Below, piece by piece: positions 31,722 to 40,843 of a stretch of DNA of 64,000 nt; position 1 is the first letter of the stretch, and every line of letters starts with the position of its first letter. Where the stretch lies: contig CAWHNE010000017.1 in assembly GCA_963830485.1 (NCBI GenBank), forward strand, positions 98,239 through 162,238. Reading direction: 5' to 3'. Position numbers and translations under genes: made by a program. The DNA is from CAIWHR01 sp963830485. GTDB taxonomy: Bacteria > Pseudomonadota > Gammaproteobacteria > Burkholderiales > Casimicrobiaceae. Under the pieces are notes generated by a model, which made no database searches, was not told the DNA's origin, and saw only the letters and a list, made by a program, of their open reading frames with translations.

Positions 31722-33053
31722 ATGACGCACGTCCTCCACCGCCAGCTGCGCACGACGCCGCCGGTGGCCGTCGGCGGCCGCGGCGTGTGGCTCGTCGACG
31801 CAGCCGGCAAGCAGTATCTCGACGCGTCCGGCGGCGCCGCCGTGTCGTGCCTCGGCCACGGCCATGCCGACGTGCTCTCGGCGATGCACGCGCAGATCGA
31901 CCGGCTCGCGTACGCGCACACGAGCTTCTTCACCTCGGAGCCCGCCGAAGCGCTCGCCGATCAGCTCGTCCGTACCGCGCCCGCCGGCACGAGCCATGCG
32001 TACTTCGTGAGCGGCGGCTCGGAGGCGGTCGAGGCGGCGCTCAAGATGGCGCGCCAGTATTTCGTCGAGATCGGGCAACCCGAGCGCAGCGTCTTCGTCG
32101 GGCGGCGGCAGAGCTATCACGGCAATACGCTCGGCGCGCTCGCGGTCGGCGGCAACGCCTGGCGACGGCAGCAGTTCGCGCCGCTGCTGATCGACGTGAA
32201 GCACGTCGCACCGTGCTACGCGTACCGCGATCGGCGCGACGACGAGAGCGACGCGGCCTACGGCGCAAGGCTCGCCGCCGAGCTCGACGCAACGATCCGC
32301 GAGTGCGGCGACACGGCGCGTGATCGCGTTCGTCGCCGAGACCGTCGGCGGCGCGACGTCGGGCGCCCTCCTGCCCGTCCCCGGGTATTTCAAGGCGGTG
32401 CGCGAGGTGTGCGACCGGCACGGCGTCCTGCTGATCCTGGACGAGGTGATGTGCGGGATGGGCCGCACGGGATCGCTGCACGCGTGCGAGCAGGAAGGCG
32501 TGGTGCCCGACCTCATGACGGTCGCGAAGGGGCTCGGCGGCGGCTACCAGCCGATCGGCGCCGTGCTCGCGCAGAAGAAGATCGTCGACGCGATGTCCGC
32601 CGGCACCGGCTTCTTCCAGCACGGGCACACTTACCTGGGTCATCCCGGTCGGCGTGTGCCGCGGCGCTCGCCGTGCAGAAGGTGATCGAGCGCGACGGGC
32701 TGCTCGCGCAGGTCCGCGCGCGCGGCGCCGCGCTCGGCGCACGACTCGCCGAGCGCTTCGGCGATCATCCGCACGTCGGCGACATCCGCGGCCGCGGGCT
32801 CTTCTTCGGCGTCGAGCTCGTTCGCGACCGCGCGACGAAGGCGCCGTTCGACCCGGCGCTCAAGCTGCATGCCCGCGTCAAGCGCGAAGGCATGGCCCGC
32901 GGACTGATGGTCTACCCGATGGGCGGCACGATCGACGGGCGCCTGGGCGACCACGTGCTGCTCGCGCCGCCGTTCATCGTCGCCGAGGACGAGCTCGACG
33001 TCATCGTCGAGCGGTTGCACGACGCCATCGACGCGGCCGTCGCAACGCTTTAA
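31722..33053 (+). CDS. Class III PLP-dependent aminotransferase (frameshifted)
   Basis: The protein starts MTHVLHRQLRTTPPVAVGG at ATG 31722 and ends RLHDAIDAAVATL, about 442 residues after correction. Class III features are GKQYLDASGGAAVSCLGHGH, YFVSGGSEAVEAALKMARQYF, GVLLILDEVMCGMGRTGS with the PLP Asp, and MTVAKGLGGGYQPIGA with the PLP Lys. An extra base near 32321 and two more near 32645-32655 break the frame and, when removed, restore HTYLGHPVGCAAALAVQ. It may act on an omega-amino acid or amine; the donor is unknown. It is divergent from the dioxygenase operon across 102 bases. Confidence 0.88.
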   Translation: MTHVLHRQLRTTPPVAVGGRGVWLVDAAGKQYLDASGGAAVSCLGHGHADVLSAMHAQIDRLAYAHTSFFTSEPAEALADQLVRTAPAGTSHAYFVSGGSEAVEAALKMARQYFVEIGQPERSVFVGRRQSYHGNTLGALAVGGNAWRRQQFAPLLIDVKHVAPCYAYRDRRDDESDAAYGARLAAELDATIRECGDTARDRVRRRDRRRRDVGRPPARPRVFQGGARGVRPARRPADPGRGDVRDGPHGIAARVRAGRRGARPHDGREGARRRLPADRRRARAEEDRRRDVRRHRLLPARAHLPGSSRSACAAALAVQKVIERDGLLAQVRARGAALGARLAERFGDHPHVGDIRGRGLFFGVELVRDRATKAPFDPALKLHARVKREGMARGLMVYPMGGTIDGRLGDHVLLAPPFIVAEDELDVIVERLHDAIDAAVATL

Positions 33054-33091
33054 CCTTTCGGCTCGAGCCGAGTCACCAGAGGAGGAGACGC

Positions 33092-34072
33092 ATGAAGACC
33101 CACCGCATCGCCGGCGCCGTCGTCGCCGTCACGCTGCTCGCCGCCGCCGCGTTCGCGGCGCCGGCCGCCGCGCAGCAGAAGTTCGTCACCATCGGCACGG
33201 GCGGCGTCACGGGCGTCTACTACGCCGCCGGCGGCGCGATCTGCCGGCTCGTCAACAAGGACCGTGCGAAGCACAACATCCGCTGCTCGGTGGAGTCGAC
33301 CGGCGGCTCGGTGTTCAACGTCAACACGATCAAGGCCGGTGAGCTCGACTTCGGCTTCGCCCAGTCCGACGTGCAATACAACGCCGCCAAGGGACTCGCC
33401 GGATTCAAGGATGCGGGCCCGTACGGGGACCTGCGCGCAGTCTTCTCGGTGCACCCGGAGCCGTTCACCGTCGTCGCGCGCAAGGAAGCGGGGGTCAAGA
33501 CGTTCACCGATTTCAAGGGCAAGCGCTTCAACGTGGGCAACCCGGGCTCCGGCACGCGGGCGTCGATGGAGGAGCTCCTCGCGGCGATGGGCTGGAAGAT
33601 GAGCGATTTCGCACTCGCCTCCGAGCTCAAGGCCGACGAGCACGGCGCCGCGTTGTGCGACGGCAAGATCGACGGGTTCTTCTACGGCGTCGGGCATCCA
33701 TCCGCCAACATCCAGGATCCGACGACGTCCTGCGGAGCGAAGCTGGTCTCGCTGACCAGCCCCGCCGTCGACAAGCTGATCGCCGACAAGCCGTACTACG
33801 CCAAGGCGGTGATTCCGGCCGGCCTCTATCCGAACAACCCGGACGCGACGACGACCTACGGCGTGCTGGCGACCGTCGTCACGTCGTCGAAGACCTCGCC
33901 GGAAGTCGTCTACCAGATCGTCAAGGCCGTGTTCGACAATTTCGACGAGTTCAAGAAGCTGCACCCGGCGCTCGCGAACCTCGACCCCAAGAACATGGTC
34001 GTCGACGGCAATTCGGCGCCGCTGCACGAAGGCGCCGCTCGCTACTACCGCGAGAAGGGCTGGATCAAGTAG
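33092..34072 (+). CDS. TAXI-family TRAP transporter substrate-binding protein
   Basis: This 326-residue exported protein has an AGGAGGAG ribosome site, a signal peptide (MKTHRIAGAVVAVTLLAAAAFAA) and then the TAXI signature VTIGTGGVTGVYYAAGGAICRLVNK. The mid part SVESTGGSVFNVNTIKAGELDFGFAQSD and NVGNPGSGTRASMEELL are family features. TAXI proteins bind small anionic ligands such as glutamate, keto acids or related acids; the ligand here is unknown. It is followed after a repeat-containing gap of 109 bases by the fused TRAP permease. Confidence 0.93.
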   Translation: MKTHRIAGAVVAVTLLAAAAFAAPAAAQQKFVTIGTGGVTGVYYAAGGAICRLVNKDRAKHNIRCSVESTGGSVFNVNTIKAGELDFGFAQSDVQYNAAKGLAGFKDAGPYGDLRAVFSVHPEPFTVVARKEAGVKTFTDFKGKRFNVGNPGSGTRASMEELLAAMGWKMSDFALASELKADEHGAALCDGKIDGFFYGVGHPSANIQDPTTSCGAKLVSLTSPAVDKLIADKPYYAKAVIPAGLYPNNPDATTTYGVLATVVTSSKTSPEVVYQIVKAVFDNFDEFKKLHPALANLDPKNMVVDGNSAPLHEGAARYYREKGWIK

Positions 34073-34080
34073 CACCGGTG

Positions 34081-34158
34081 GTCCCCGCGAACGCGGGGAC
34101 CCAGCGTCTTTCGTCGAACGACACTGGGCTCCCGCTCAGTTACCAAAATGAGCGGGAG
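34081..34158. repeat. REP-like double hairpin between the TAXI binding-protein gene and the TRAP permease gene
   Basis: Two hairpins: a perfect GTCCCCGCGA/ACGCGGGGAC-type palindrome at 34081-34100, and CTCCCGCTCA / TGAGCGGGAG at 34129-34158 with a 10-base loop. The layout, including the CACTGG segment between them, matches 11099-11173. Within an operon such repeats often protect the upstream mRNA, which would favour high expression of the binding protein over the permease. Confidence 0.8.
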
Positions 34159-34181
34159 CGACGGCGCGACGCGGGCATCCC

Positions 34182-36785
34182 GTGACGACCGACATCGAGA
34201 AGGCCCCGGGCGACCTGCAGCAGCTCGTCGCCGAGGTCGACACCGGCGGACGCAAGCCGGTGGGCGTCACGGCGAAGGTGATCTTCGGCGTCGCGCTTGC
34301 GTGGGCGCTGTTCCAGACGTGGTACGCGTCGCCGCTGCCGTTCGCGCTGCGCTTCGGCGTCCTGAACGACACCGAGGCGCGCGCGTTGCATCTCGCGTTC
34401 GCGCTGTTCCTGGCCTTCCTCGCGTGGCCAGCGGGCAAGCGCTCGCCGCGCGACCGCGTCCCGTGGCAGGACTGGGTGTTCGCCGCCGCCGGCGCGTTCG
34501 CCTCCGCGTACCTGATGCTGTTCTACAACACCCTTGCGTTGCGGCCGGGGCAGCCGACGGCGCTCGACCTCGCCGTGTCGGTCACCGGGCTCGTGCTGCT
34601 GCTCGAGGCGACGCGGCGCGCGGTCGGCGCGCCGATGGCGGTACTCGCCGTGCTGTTCATCGCGTACGCGCTGTTCGGCCCCTACCTTCCCGAACTCGTC
34701 TCGCACAAGGGCGCGTCGTTCTCGCGGCTCATGTCGCACATGTGGCTCACGACCGAGGGCGTGTTCGGAATCGCGCTGGGGGTGTCGACCGGCACGATCT
34801 TCGTCTACGTCCTGTTCGGCGCGCTGCTCGACCGCGGCGGCGGCGGCAACTACATGATGCAAGTCAGCTTCGCCGCGCTCGGCCACCTGCGCGGCGGCCC
34901 GGCGAAGGTTTCGGTCGTGTCCTCGGCGCTGAACGGAATGATCTCGGGCTCGTCGGTATCGAATGTGGTCTCCGGCGGCATCTTCACGATCCCGCTGATG
35001 AAGAAAGCGGGGTACGGCGGCGTCAAGGCCGGCGCAATCGAGACGATGTCCTCGGTCGACGGCCAGATCATGCCTCCGGTGATGGGCGCCGCCGCGTTCC
35101 TGATGGTCGAGTACGTCGGCATCCCGTATTCGGAGGTCGTCAAGCACGCATTCCTGCCCGCGATCCTCTCTTACCTCGGCCTCTTCTACATCGTGCACCT
35201 CGAGGCGCTGAAGCTCGGCATGCGGCCGATCATCCGGCGCGAGCCGAGGCCATGGCGGGAGCGGATGCTGCGCTTCGGGCTCGGCATCTCGGGCAGCGTC
35301 GTCGTCTGCGCGCTCATTTACTGGATGCTGGCCGGCATCAACCGGTTTCTCGGCTCGGCCGCGCCCTGGGCAACGAGTGCTGTCGTCGGCGCGCTCTACC
35401 TGTTCGCCGTGAAGCAGGCGGCGGCGAGCCCCGACCTGCCACAGGACATCGACATCGACGACCCTCGCCCGCTCGAGACATGGCCCGCGGTCCGCGCCGG
35501 CCTGCACTTCATGCTGCCGGTCGGTATGCTGATCTGGTGCCTGATGGTCGAGGAGATGTCGCCGTCGCTCTCGGCCTTCTGGGCGATCACGATGCTTGTC
35601 GTTCTGATGATGACGCAGCGGCCGCTCATCGACTTCTTCCGCGGCGTACGCACACCGGGCGTCTGGGCCACCAGCTGGCACGAGCTCATCGAGGGCTTCA
35701 ACGACGGCGCGCGCAACATGATCGGCATCGGCGTCGCGACGGCGACGGCCGGCATCATCGTCGGCGCGATCACCCTCACCGGCCTCGCGCTCAGGATGAC
35801 GGAGTTCGTCGAGTTCGTCTCGCACGGCAACGTGATGCTGATGCTGCTCTTCATCATGCTCGCGTGCCTCGTGCTCGGGCTCGGCGTGCCCACCACCGCA
35901 AACTACGTGCTGGTCGCGACGCTGATGGCGCCGGTCGTCGTCGAGCTCGGCGCGCAGTCGGGACTCGTGATCCCGTTGATCGCCGTCCACCTGTTCGTCT
36001 TCTACTACGGGATCATGGGCGATATCACGCCGCCCGTCGGGCTTGCGACGTTCGCCGCCGTCGCGATCTCGGGCGAGGACATGATCGAGACCGGCATTCA
36101 GGGGTCGCTCTATGCCTTGCGTACGGTGATCCTTCCGTTCATCTGGATCTTCAACCCTCAGCTGCTGCTCATCGACGTGCGCGGCCCGTGGGAGCTGACG
36201 CAGGTGGTCGTCGCGTCGATCCTCGCCATGATGCTGTTCGCGGCGGTCACGATGAACTGGTTCCGCGTGAAGAGCCGTTGGTGGGAGAATCTCGTGCTCC
36301 TGGCGGCGGTCGCGCTGCTGTTCCGCCCGGATTTCTTCATGGACCTGATCGCACCCGAATACGTCGTGGCGCCGCCTGCGCGGATCTACGACGTCGCGCG
36401 CGACACTCCGGCAGGCGGCCGCCTCGTGCTCGTCATCAAGGGCAGCACGATCGAGGGCGACGAGGTGCAGAAGACGGTCGCCATCGAACTGGGCGAGGCC
36501 GGCGCCGACGGACGCAAGCGCCTTGCCGACGCGGGCCTCACGCTTTCCGTCGCCGGCGAGCAGGTGCAGATCGCTGGCGTCAAGTTCGGCTCGCGCGCGC
36601 GCAAGTCCCGTGTCGAGCAAGGCTGGGAGGTCGCGCGCATCGAAGTCCCGTCGGGACGGCCGACCGAGCACTGGTTCTACCTGCCGGCGCTCGCGCTCAC
36701 TGCACTCGTGTGGTGGTCGCAGGGGCGCCGAATGCCGGCAAAAGGTGCGCCGCAATGGCCGGAACCAAGCCCCGCATCGCGCTGA
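34182..36785 (+). CDS. TRAP transporter fused 4TM/12TM permease (TAXI-associated)
   Basis: This 867-residue protein with a GTG start (MTTDIEKAPGDLQQLVAEVDTGG) has many membrane segments. The small (DctQ-like) part lies near the N-terminus and the large (DctM-like) part follows, with GNYMMQVSFAALGHLRGGPAKVSVVSSALNGMISGSSVSNVVSGG and QIMPPVMGAAAFLMVEYVG as the conserved gating and ion-binding segments. A C-terminal soluble tail (about 730-845) with KGSTIEGDEVQKTV precedes a last membrane segment. The tail is typical of TAXI-type fusions. It imports with the binding protein encoded upstream, using an ion gradient. The last 31 bases overlap the racemase gene. Confidence 0.93.
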   Translation: MTTDIEKAPGDLQQLVAEVDTGGRKPVGVTAKVIFGVALAWALFQTWYASPLPFALRFGVLNDTEARALHLAFALFLAFLAWPAGKRSPRDRVPWQDWVFAAAGAFASAYLMLFYNTLALRPGQPTALDLAVSVTGLVLLLEATRRAVGAPMAVLAVLFIAYALFGPYLPELVSHKGASFSRLMSHMWLTTEGVFGIALGVSTGTIFVYVLFGALLDRGGGGNYMMQVSFAALGHLRGGPAKVSVVSSALNGMISGSSVSNVVSGGIFTIPLMKKAGYGGVKAGAIETMSSVDGQIMPPVMGAAAFLMVEYVGIPYSEVVKHAFLPAILSYLGLFYIVHLEALKLGMRPIIRREPRPWRERMLRFGLGISGSVVVCALIYWMLAGINRFLGSAAPWATSAVVGALYLFAVKQAAASPDLPQDIDIDDPRPLETWPAVRAGLHFMLPVGMLIWCLMVEEMSPSLSAFWAITMLVVLMMTQRPLIDFFRGVRTPGVWATSWHELIEGFNDGARNMIGIGVATATAGIIVGAITLTGLALRMTEFVEFVSHGNVMLMLLFIMLACLVLGLGVPTTANYVLVATLMAPVVVELGAQSGLVIPLIAVHLFVFYYGIMGDITPPVGLATFAAVAISGEDMIETGIQGSLYALRTVILPFIWIFNPQLLLIDVRGPWELTQVVVASILAMMLFAAVTMNWFRVKSRWWENLVLLAAVALLFRPDFFMDLIAPEYVVAPPARIYDVARDTPAGGRLVLVIKGSTIEGDEVQKTVAIELGEAGADGRKRLADAGLTLSVAGEQVQIAGVKFGSRARKSRVEQGWEVARIEVPSGRPTEHWFYLPALALTALVWWSQGRRMPAKGAPQWPEPSPASR

Positions 36786-37423
36786 TCCACGCGCTGGCCC
36801 ACTCGATCGCGCCCGTCAACGCGGAGCTCGACCGCGCGTGGCCCGGCTGCGTGCGGATGAACCTGCTCGACGACAGCTTGTCCTCGGATCTCGCGGCCAG
36901 CGTCGACGGGTTGAACGACGCGATGACGGCGCGCTTCATGGCACTCGCTGAGTATGCCGTTGGTACGGGCGTGCACGGCATCCTGTTCACGTGCTCGGCG
37001 TTCGGGCCGTGCATCGAAGCGGTCGCGCGGCAGTGGCCCGACGTGCCCGTGCTGAAGCCCAACGAGGCGATGATCGCCGACGCCACTCGTCTCGGACGAC
37101 ACATCGGCCTCGTCGCGTCGTTTGCGCCGACGCTCTCGTCGATGCCGACCGAGTTTCCGGCCGGCGTCGCGGTGCTGCCGGTCCTCGCGGCAGGGGCGCT
37201 CGACGCACTGACGCTCGGTGACCACGCGCTGCACGACCGCCTCGTCGTGCAGGCCGCGCAACGCGCCGAGGCGCAAGGCTGTGATGTCGTCGCGCTCGCG
37301 CAATTCAGTCTCGCGCGCGCGGCCGGCGCGGTCGAGCACGCGTTGCACGTGCCCGTGTTGACGACGGTCGGCAGCGCCGTGCGCCTGCTGCGGGAACGGG
37401 TGGATCAGCGGCCGCAGCGGTGA
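36755..37423 (+). CDS. Asp/Glu racemase-family protein
   Basis: This 222-residue protein starts MAGTKPRIALIHALAHSIAPV (ATG 36755). Two catalytic Cys-type regions are expected in the family: the first, GILFTCSAFGPCIEA, is present with two Cys; the second, usually near the C-terminus, reads VVALAQFSLARAAG and has no Cys there (only GCDVV just before it). It therefore might be a maleate-isomerase-like or hydantoin-racemase-like member with an altered second acid-base residue. Overlap with the TRAP permease by 31 bases suggests that it acts on the transported acid. I am sure of the superfamily but not of the reaction. Confidence 0.82.
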   Translation: MAGTKPRIALIHALAHSIAPVNAELDRAWPGCVRMNLLDDSLSSDLAASVDGLNDAMTARFMALAEYAVGTGVHGILFTCSAFGPCIEAVARQWPDVPVLKPNEAMIADATRLGRHIGLVASFAPTLSSMPTEFPAGVAVLPVLAAGALDALTLGDHALHDRLVVQAAQRAEAQGCDVVALAQFSLARAAGAVEHALHVPVLTTVGSAVRLLRERVDQRPQR

Positions 37424-37572
37424 CCGGAAGATGTGACCCGGCGCCATGGACCGAAGTGCCCATGGGATTCTCGCTCCGCTGGCGTGGCCGACCGCGGGCC
37501 CGCCAGTCGTTTGGGACAACGCGCCTCGGGCATTGCCCAGGGCCGGCGCGCTGTCGCCGCGTCACGCGCTCG

Positions 37573-38268
37573 TCAACGGCCTCTTACGGTAATGTGGTAC
37601 GTCACGTCCAACGCGAATCCGGCGGCGGCAATCCCGCCAGCGAAACGTATGGTGTGGTTCCCGTTGGACAGGGGCGGCAGCAGCGCCCAATAGCCGTCGG
37701 CCACGCATTCATGAGGCACGGGAGCAAAGGGTATCCCGAAGATATTGTCGTCCGGGAGCGTACACAGGCCGACCTCGCTGGCTACCCGAAGGCGTTCGAC
37801 ATTCGGGACCGAGTGCCCGTCGATTTCCAGGAGCAGGTTCTGGGCCGTGTCGATATTCGCCGCCAGGAAGGCCCGCACCGCCGCTTCTTGGGCAGGTGAC
37901 CAATCCGGATCGCCGTACTCGGGCGTGTTGACCCAGAAATAGTTCACGATCGGGAAGAACAGGGCCTTACCCGCCGGCACCGTGGCCGCGCGCGTCGTCG
38001 ACCCACCCGTTGTTCCGACAAGGAACCAGACCTTCCCGGACTGTCCCACGGCGGCATAGGCTCCATCCGGGTCAAACAGCGGATTGGTTGGCGCCGGAAT
38101 CGCCATGAGCCACTCCAACCAGTCCGCGCCCAATTCGGCGTAGCCCTTGCCGTACGCGTGGGAGTTCGGCGGAAGCGGGCCTGGGCCCGCTTGGACCAGG
38201 CCGCTCGTCACCATGAGCAGCAGTGCAAAAGCCCCGGACAAGACGATGCGCGAGTATCGGCTTCTCAT
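37573..38268 (-). CDS. Exported hypothetical protein, 231 residues
   Basis: The chosen start MRSRYSRIVLSGAFALLLMV (ATG 38268) has a GGGAG ribosome site and a signal peptide ending near GLVQA. An upstream in-frame ATG at 38370 would add 34 residues without a signal. The mature part contains YAELGADWLEWLMAIPAPTNPLFDPDG, GKVWFLVGTTGGSTTRAATVPAGKALFFPIVNYFW and a late YWALLPPLSNGNHTIRFAGG. It has two Cys residues late in the chain (VGLCTLP and HECVAD). Similar secreted proteins occur in soil bacteria, but I know of no function. GC content is slightly lower than in flanking genes. Confidence 0.75.
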   Translation of the reverse strand: MRSRYSRIVLSGAFALLLMVTSGLVQAGPGPLPPNSHAYGKGYAELGADWLEWLMAIPAPTNPLFDPDGAYAAVGQSGKVWFLVGTTGGSTTRAATVPAGKALFFPIVNYFWVNTPEYGDPDWSPAQEAAVRAFLAANIDTAQNLLLEIDGHSVPNVERLRVASEVGLCTLPDDNIFGIPFAPVPHECVADGYWALLPPLSNGNHTIRFAGGIAAAGFALDVTYHITVRGR

Positions 38269-38722
38269 CTCAAAGTCTCCCAATTGTCCCGTTGTTGGAA
38301 CACACGATAGGCGCTTGCGCGCAAACCGTACCCACAGGGTGCGGGTATGGGTCGACGCGATCGTCGCCACAAGCGCGCCCTGAGCGCTGCACGGGAAGAG
38401 CAGTTCCCGTGGCTGGCTGCGTTACGCGCCGAGTCCGGCAGGGCCCTGGCGCGGATCGTTCAGCGTATACGCCACCATTTCAGCCATGGCAAACCATGCG
38501 AATGAGACCCATTTGCACGAATGCCGCGGGTGCCATCGCGGTGCTGCAAGCAGGGGTGACTTTGCGCGGGCAGGCGGCGCCGCATTCGACTCTTGGCGGA
38601 TATCGGACCTTGGAAGCCCGCATAGACCGACGTTCACCGCGATGCCGAGGTGCCCGCCTCGCCGTCTTTCGTGCGTGGTGCCTTTCGCGGCCCGCCGTTT
38701 CGCCCGAGCGCGGCGTCGACGC
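38269..38722. other. Gene-free spacer with one hairpin
   Basis: No gene is convincing here. The only structure seen is a perfect 8-bp hairpin CACGGGAA-GAGCAG-TTCCCGTG at 38390-38411 without a T-run. The spacer separates the exported hypothetical gene from the TrpB-like gene, both on the minus strand. Confidence 0.5.
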
Positions 38723-40093
38723 CTACGCCGGCTCCGCCAACGACGGCAACCCGGCGAGCGCCATCGCGAGCTCGCCCTCGTCGTAGTTGAGGTCCTGCAG
38801 CTTCCCGGCGAAGTAGTCGATGTACGCCTGCATGTCGAAGTGCCCGTGCCCGCAGAGATTGAACAGGATCGCGCGCGCGACGCCTTCCTCGCGACAGCGG
38901 AGCGCCTCGTCGATCGCGCCCTTGACCGCGTGGTTCGCCTCGGGCGCGGGCAGGATGCCTTCGGCGCGCGCGAACTGCACGCCGGCGTCGAACACCTTCG
39001 ACTGATGGTGGGCGACCGACGTGATGAGACCGAGCTCCTGGAGGTGCGACACGAGGGGCGCCATACCGTGATAGCGCAAGCCGCCGGCGTGGAAACCGGG
39101 CGGCGTGAAGGCCGAACCCAGCGTGTGCATCTTGGTGAGCGGTGTGAGATGCGCGGTGTCGCCGAAGTCGTACGCGTAGCGGCCGCGCGTGAGGCTCGGG
39201 CACGCCGCGGGTTCGACCGCGATTACCTTGACCGCGTGCCCGCCCCGAAGCTGCGCGCCGAGGAACGGGAACACAATGCCCGCGAAGTTCGACCCGCCGC
39301 CGGTGCAGCCGACGATGACGTCCGGATAGTCGTCGGCCATCTCCATCTGCGCCATCGCCTCCTGCCCGATCACGGTCTGGTGCAACAGCACGTGATTGAG
39401 GACGCTGCCGAGCGCGTACTTCGTGTCATCGCGCTGCGCGGCAACCTCGACCGCTTCGGAGATCGCGATGCCGAGGCTGCCCGGATGATCGGCGCGCTTC
39501 GCGAGAATCGCCCGACCCGCCTGCGTTTCCTTCGACGGCGAGGCAACGCAGCGCGCCCCGTAGGTCTCCATCAGCGCGCGGCGATACGGCTTCTGGTCGT
39601 AGGAGACGCGCACCATGAACACGTCGACGTGGATACCGAAGAGCGCGCCGGCGAAAGCGAGCGAGCTGCCCCACTGGCCCGCGCCGGTCTCGGTGACGAG
39701 CTTCGTGACGCCGGCCTCGCGGTTGTAGAACGCCTGTGCGACTGCGGTGTTCGGCTTGTGGCTACCGGCCGGCGACACACCTTCGTACTTGTAGTAGATC
39801 CGCGCCGGTGTCTGCAACACGCGCTCGAGTCGCCGCGCGCGGTAGAGCGGCGTCGGCCGCCACTGCCGGTAGACGTCGCGCACCGGTCCGGGAATCTCGA
39901 TCTCGCGCTCGGTGGAGACTTCCTGCAGAATCAGCGCCATCGGAAACAGCGGCGCCAGATCGTCAGGCCCGACCGGCCTGTGCGTGCCGGGATGGAGTAC
40001 CGGCGGCGGCGGCGTCGGCAGGTCCGCCTGAATGTTGTACCAGGCCTTCGGGATCCGGGATTCGTCGAGGACGTACTTGACCGTTTCGTGCAT
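38723..40093 (-). CDS. TrpB2-type tryptophan synthase beta-like PLP enzyme
   Basis: This 456-residue protein starts MHETVKYVLDESRIPKAWYN at ATG 40093. The length, extended N-terminus and motifs mark the TrpB2 class: RPTPLYRARRLERVL, YYKYEGVSPAGSHKPNTAVAQ with the PLP Lys in SHKPNTA, TETGAGQWGSSLAF, and CTGGGSNFAGIVFPFLG for the PLP phosphate. TrpB2 enzymes make tryptophan from indole and serine and usually do not pair tightly with TrpA. No trpA or other trp gene is nearby, which fits an indole-salvage role. An upstream in-frame ORF to 40663 is not supported. Confidence 0.92.
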   Translation of the reverse strand: MHETVKYVLDESRIPKAWYNIQADLPTPPPPVLHPGTHRPVGPDDLAPLFPMALILQEVSTEREIEIPGPVRDVYRQWRPTPLYRARRLERVLQTPARIYYKYEGVSPAGSHKPNTAVAQAFYNREAGVTKLVTETGAGQWGSSLAFAGALFGIHVDVFMVRVSYDQKPYRRALMETYGARCVASPSKETQAGRAILAKRADHPGSLGIAISEAVEVAAQRDDTKYALGSVLNHVLLHQTVIGQEAMAQMEMADDYPDVIVGCTGGGSNFAGIVFPFLGAQLRGGHAVKVIAVEPAACPSLTRGRYAYDFGDTAHLTPLTKMHTLGSAFTPPGFHAGGLRYHGMAPLVSHLQELGLITSVAHHQSKVFDAGVQFARAEGILPAPEANHAVKGAIDEALRCREEGVARAILFNLCGHGHFDMQAYIDYFAGKLQDLNYDEGELAMALAGLPSLAEPA

Positions 40094-40366
40094 GGGAGCC
40101 TCTGCGGTTCGCGGCGCGGCGGTGCGGCGGGAGGACTGCAAGTCTAGCTCGCGCCCGCGTTGGGTCGGGGCGAGGCCGTGCGTGTCCCGTTTGATCCACC
40201 TCAAGCTTGCCCGCCTTCGCGGCCCCCGCCGGCCGATCCGCGCAACAGGCGCCGCTGGACTCCCATCGCGTCCTGCGGCAGAGTTGCGAAGGGATCGGCA
40301 TGTCGCCCCGGGCCCCGCGCCGACACGGGGCTCCGTCGTCCAACCGAACCGCCCAGGGAGGTTGTC

Positions 40367-40813
40367 ATGAAGAGATGGCTCGCAATTGCATCGGGGCTCG
40401 CCGTGCTTCTCGCCGCGTGTGCGGGCAAGCCCACCTTTTATAGCGAAGCGCAACCGCGTACCAAGGGATATTCGCTCGCCTTGGTCTCGGCGCCGAACCC
40501 GACCGCCCCCAATGTCTTCGTCGTCGGGGAGTACATCGTCGTCGACCAGGAGCCGATTCACCCGCCGGGAGATCGGGAAGGCGATCCGATCACGATCTAC
40601 TTCGCGCTCGAGCAGGACGGCAACTACAAATTCCGGGAGCACGGAATTGAGATAGCCCACCACCCGAGCTTCTGCAACACTGTCACGGACTACGTCGTCA
40701 AGTGCGCCTATTCGCGGCCGGTGCCGGGCACCATCTACAAGTACGCGATCCGCGTGCGAAACGCCGTTACCGGTACCAATCTCAGGGATCTGGATCCGAC
40801 GATCTGGAACTAG
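40367..40813 (+). CDS. Hypothetical lipoprotein, 148 residues
   Basis: ATG 40367 follows a GGGAGG ribosome site. The N-terminus MKRWLAIASGLAVLLAACAGKP is a lipoprotein signal with lipobox LAAC. The mature part has beta-rich segments (NVFVVGEYIVVDQEPIHPP, DPITIYFALEQDGNYKFREHGIEI) and two further Cys residues (SFCNT and VKCAYS). I do not recognise a family. It precedes another small exported protein by 30 bases on the same strand, so they may work together in the envelope. Confidence 0.7.
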   Translation: MKRWLAIASGLAVLLAACAGKPTFYSEAQPRTKGYSLALVSAPNPTAPNVFVVGEYIVVDQEPIHPPGDREGDPITIYFALEQDGNYKFREHGIEIAHHPSFCNTVTDYVVKCAYSRPVPGTIYKYAIRVRNAVTGTNLRDLDPTIWN

Positions 40814-40843
40814 GACTCGCTAGTGCAATCGGGGAGGAGCAGC

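Noticed and set aside
34140..36755. 871-codon open frame antisense to the TRAP permease
   Set aside because: Arg/Asp/His-rich without recognisable domains, and the permease frame is certain.
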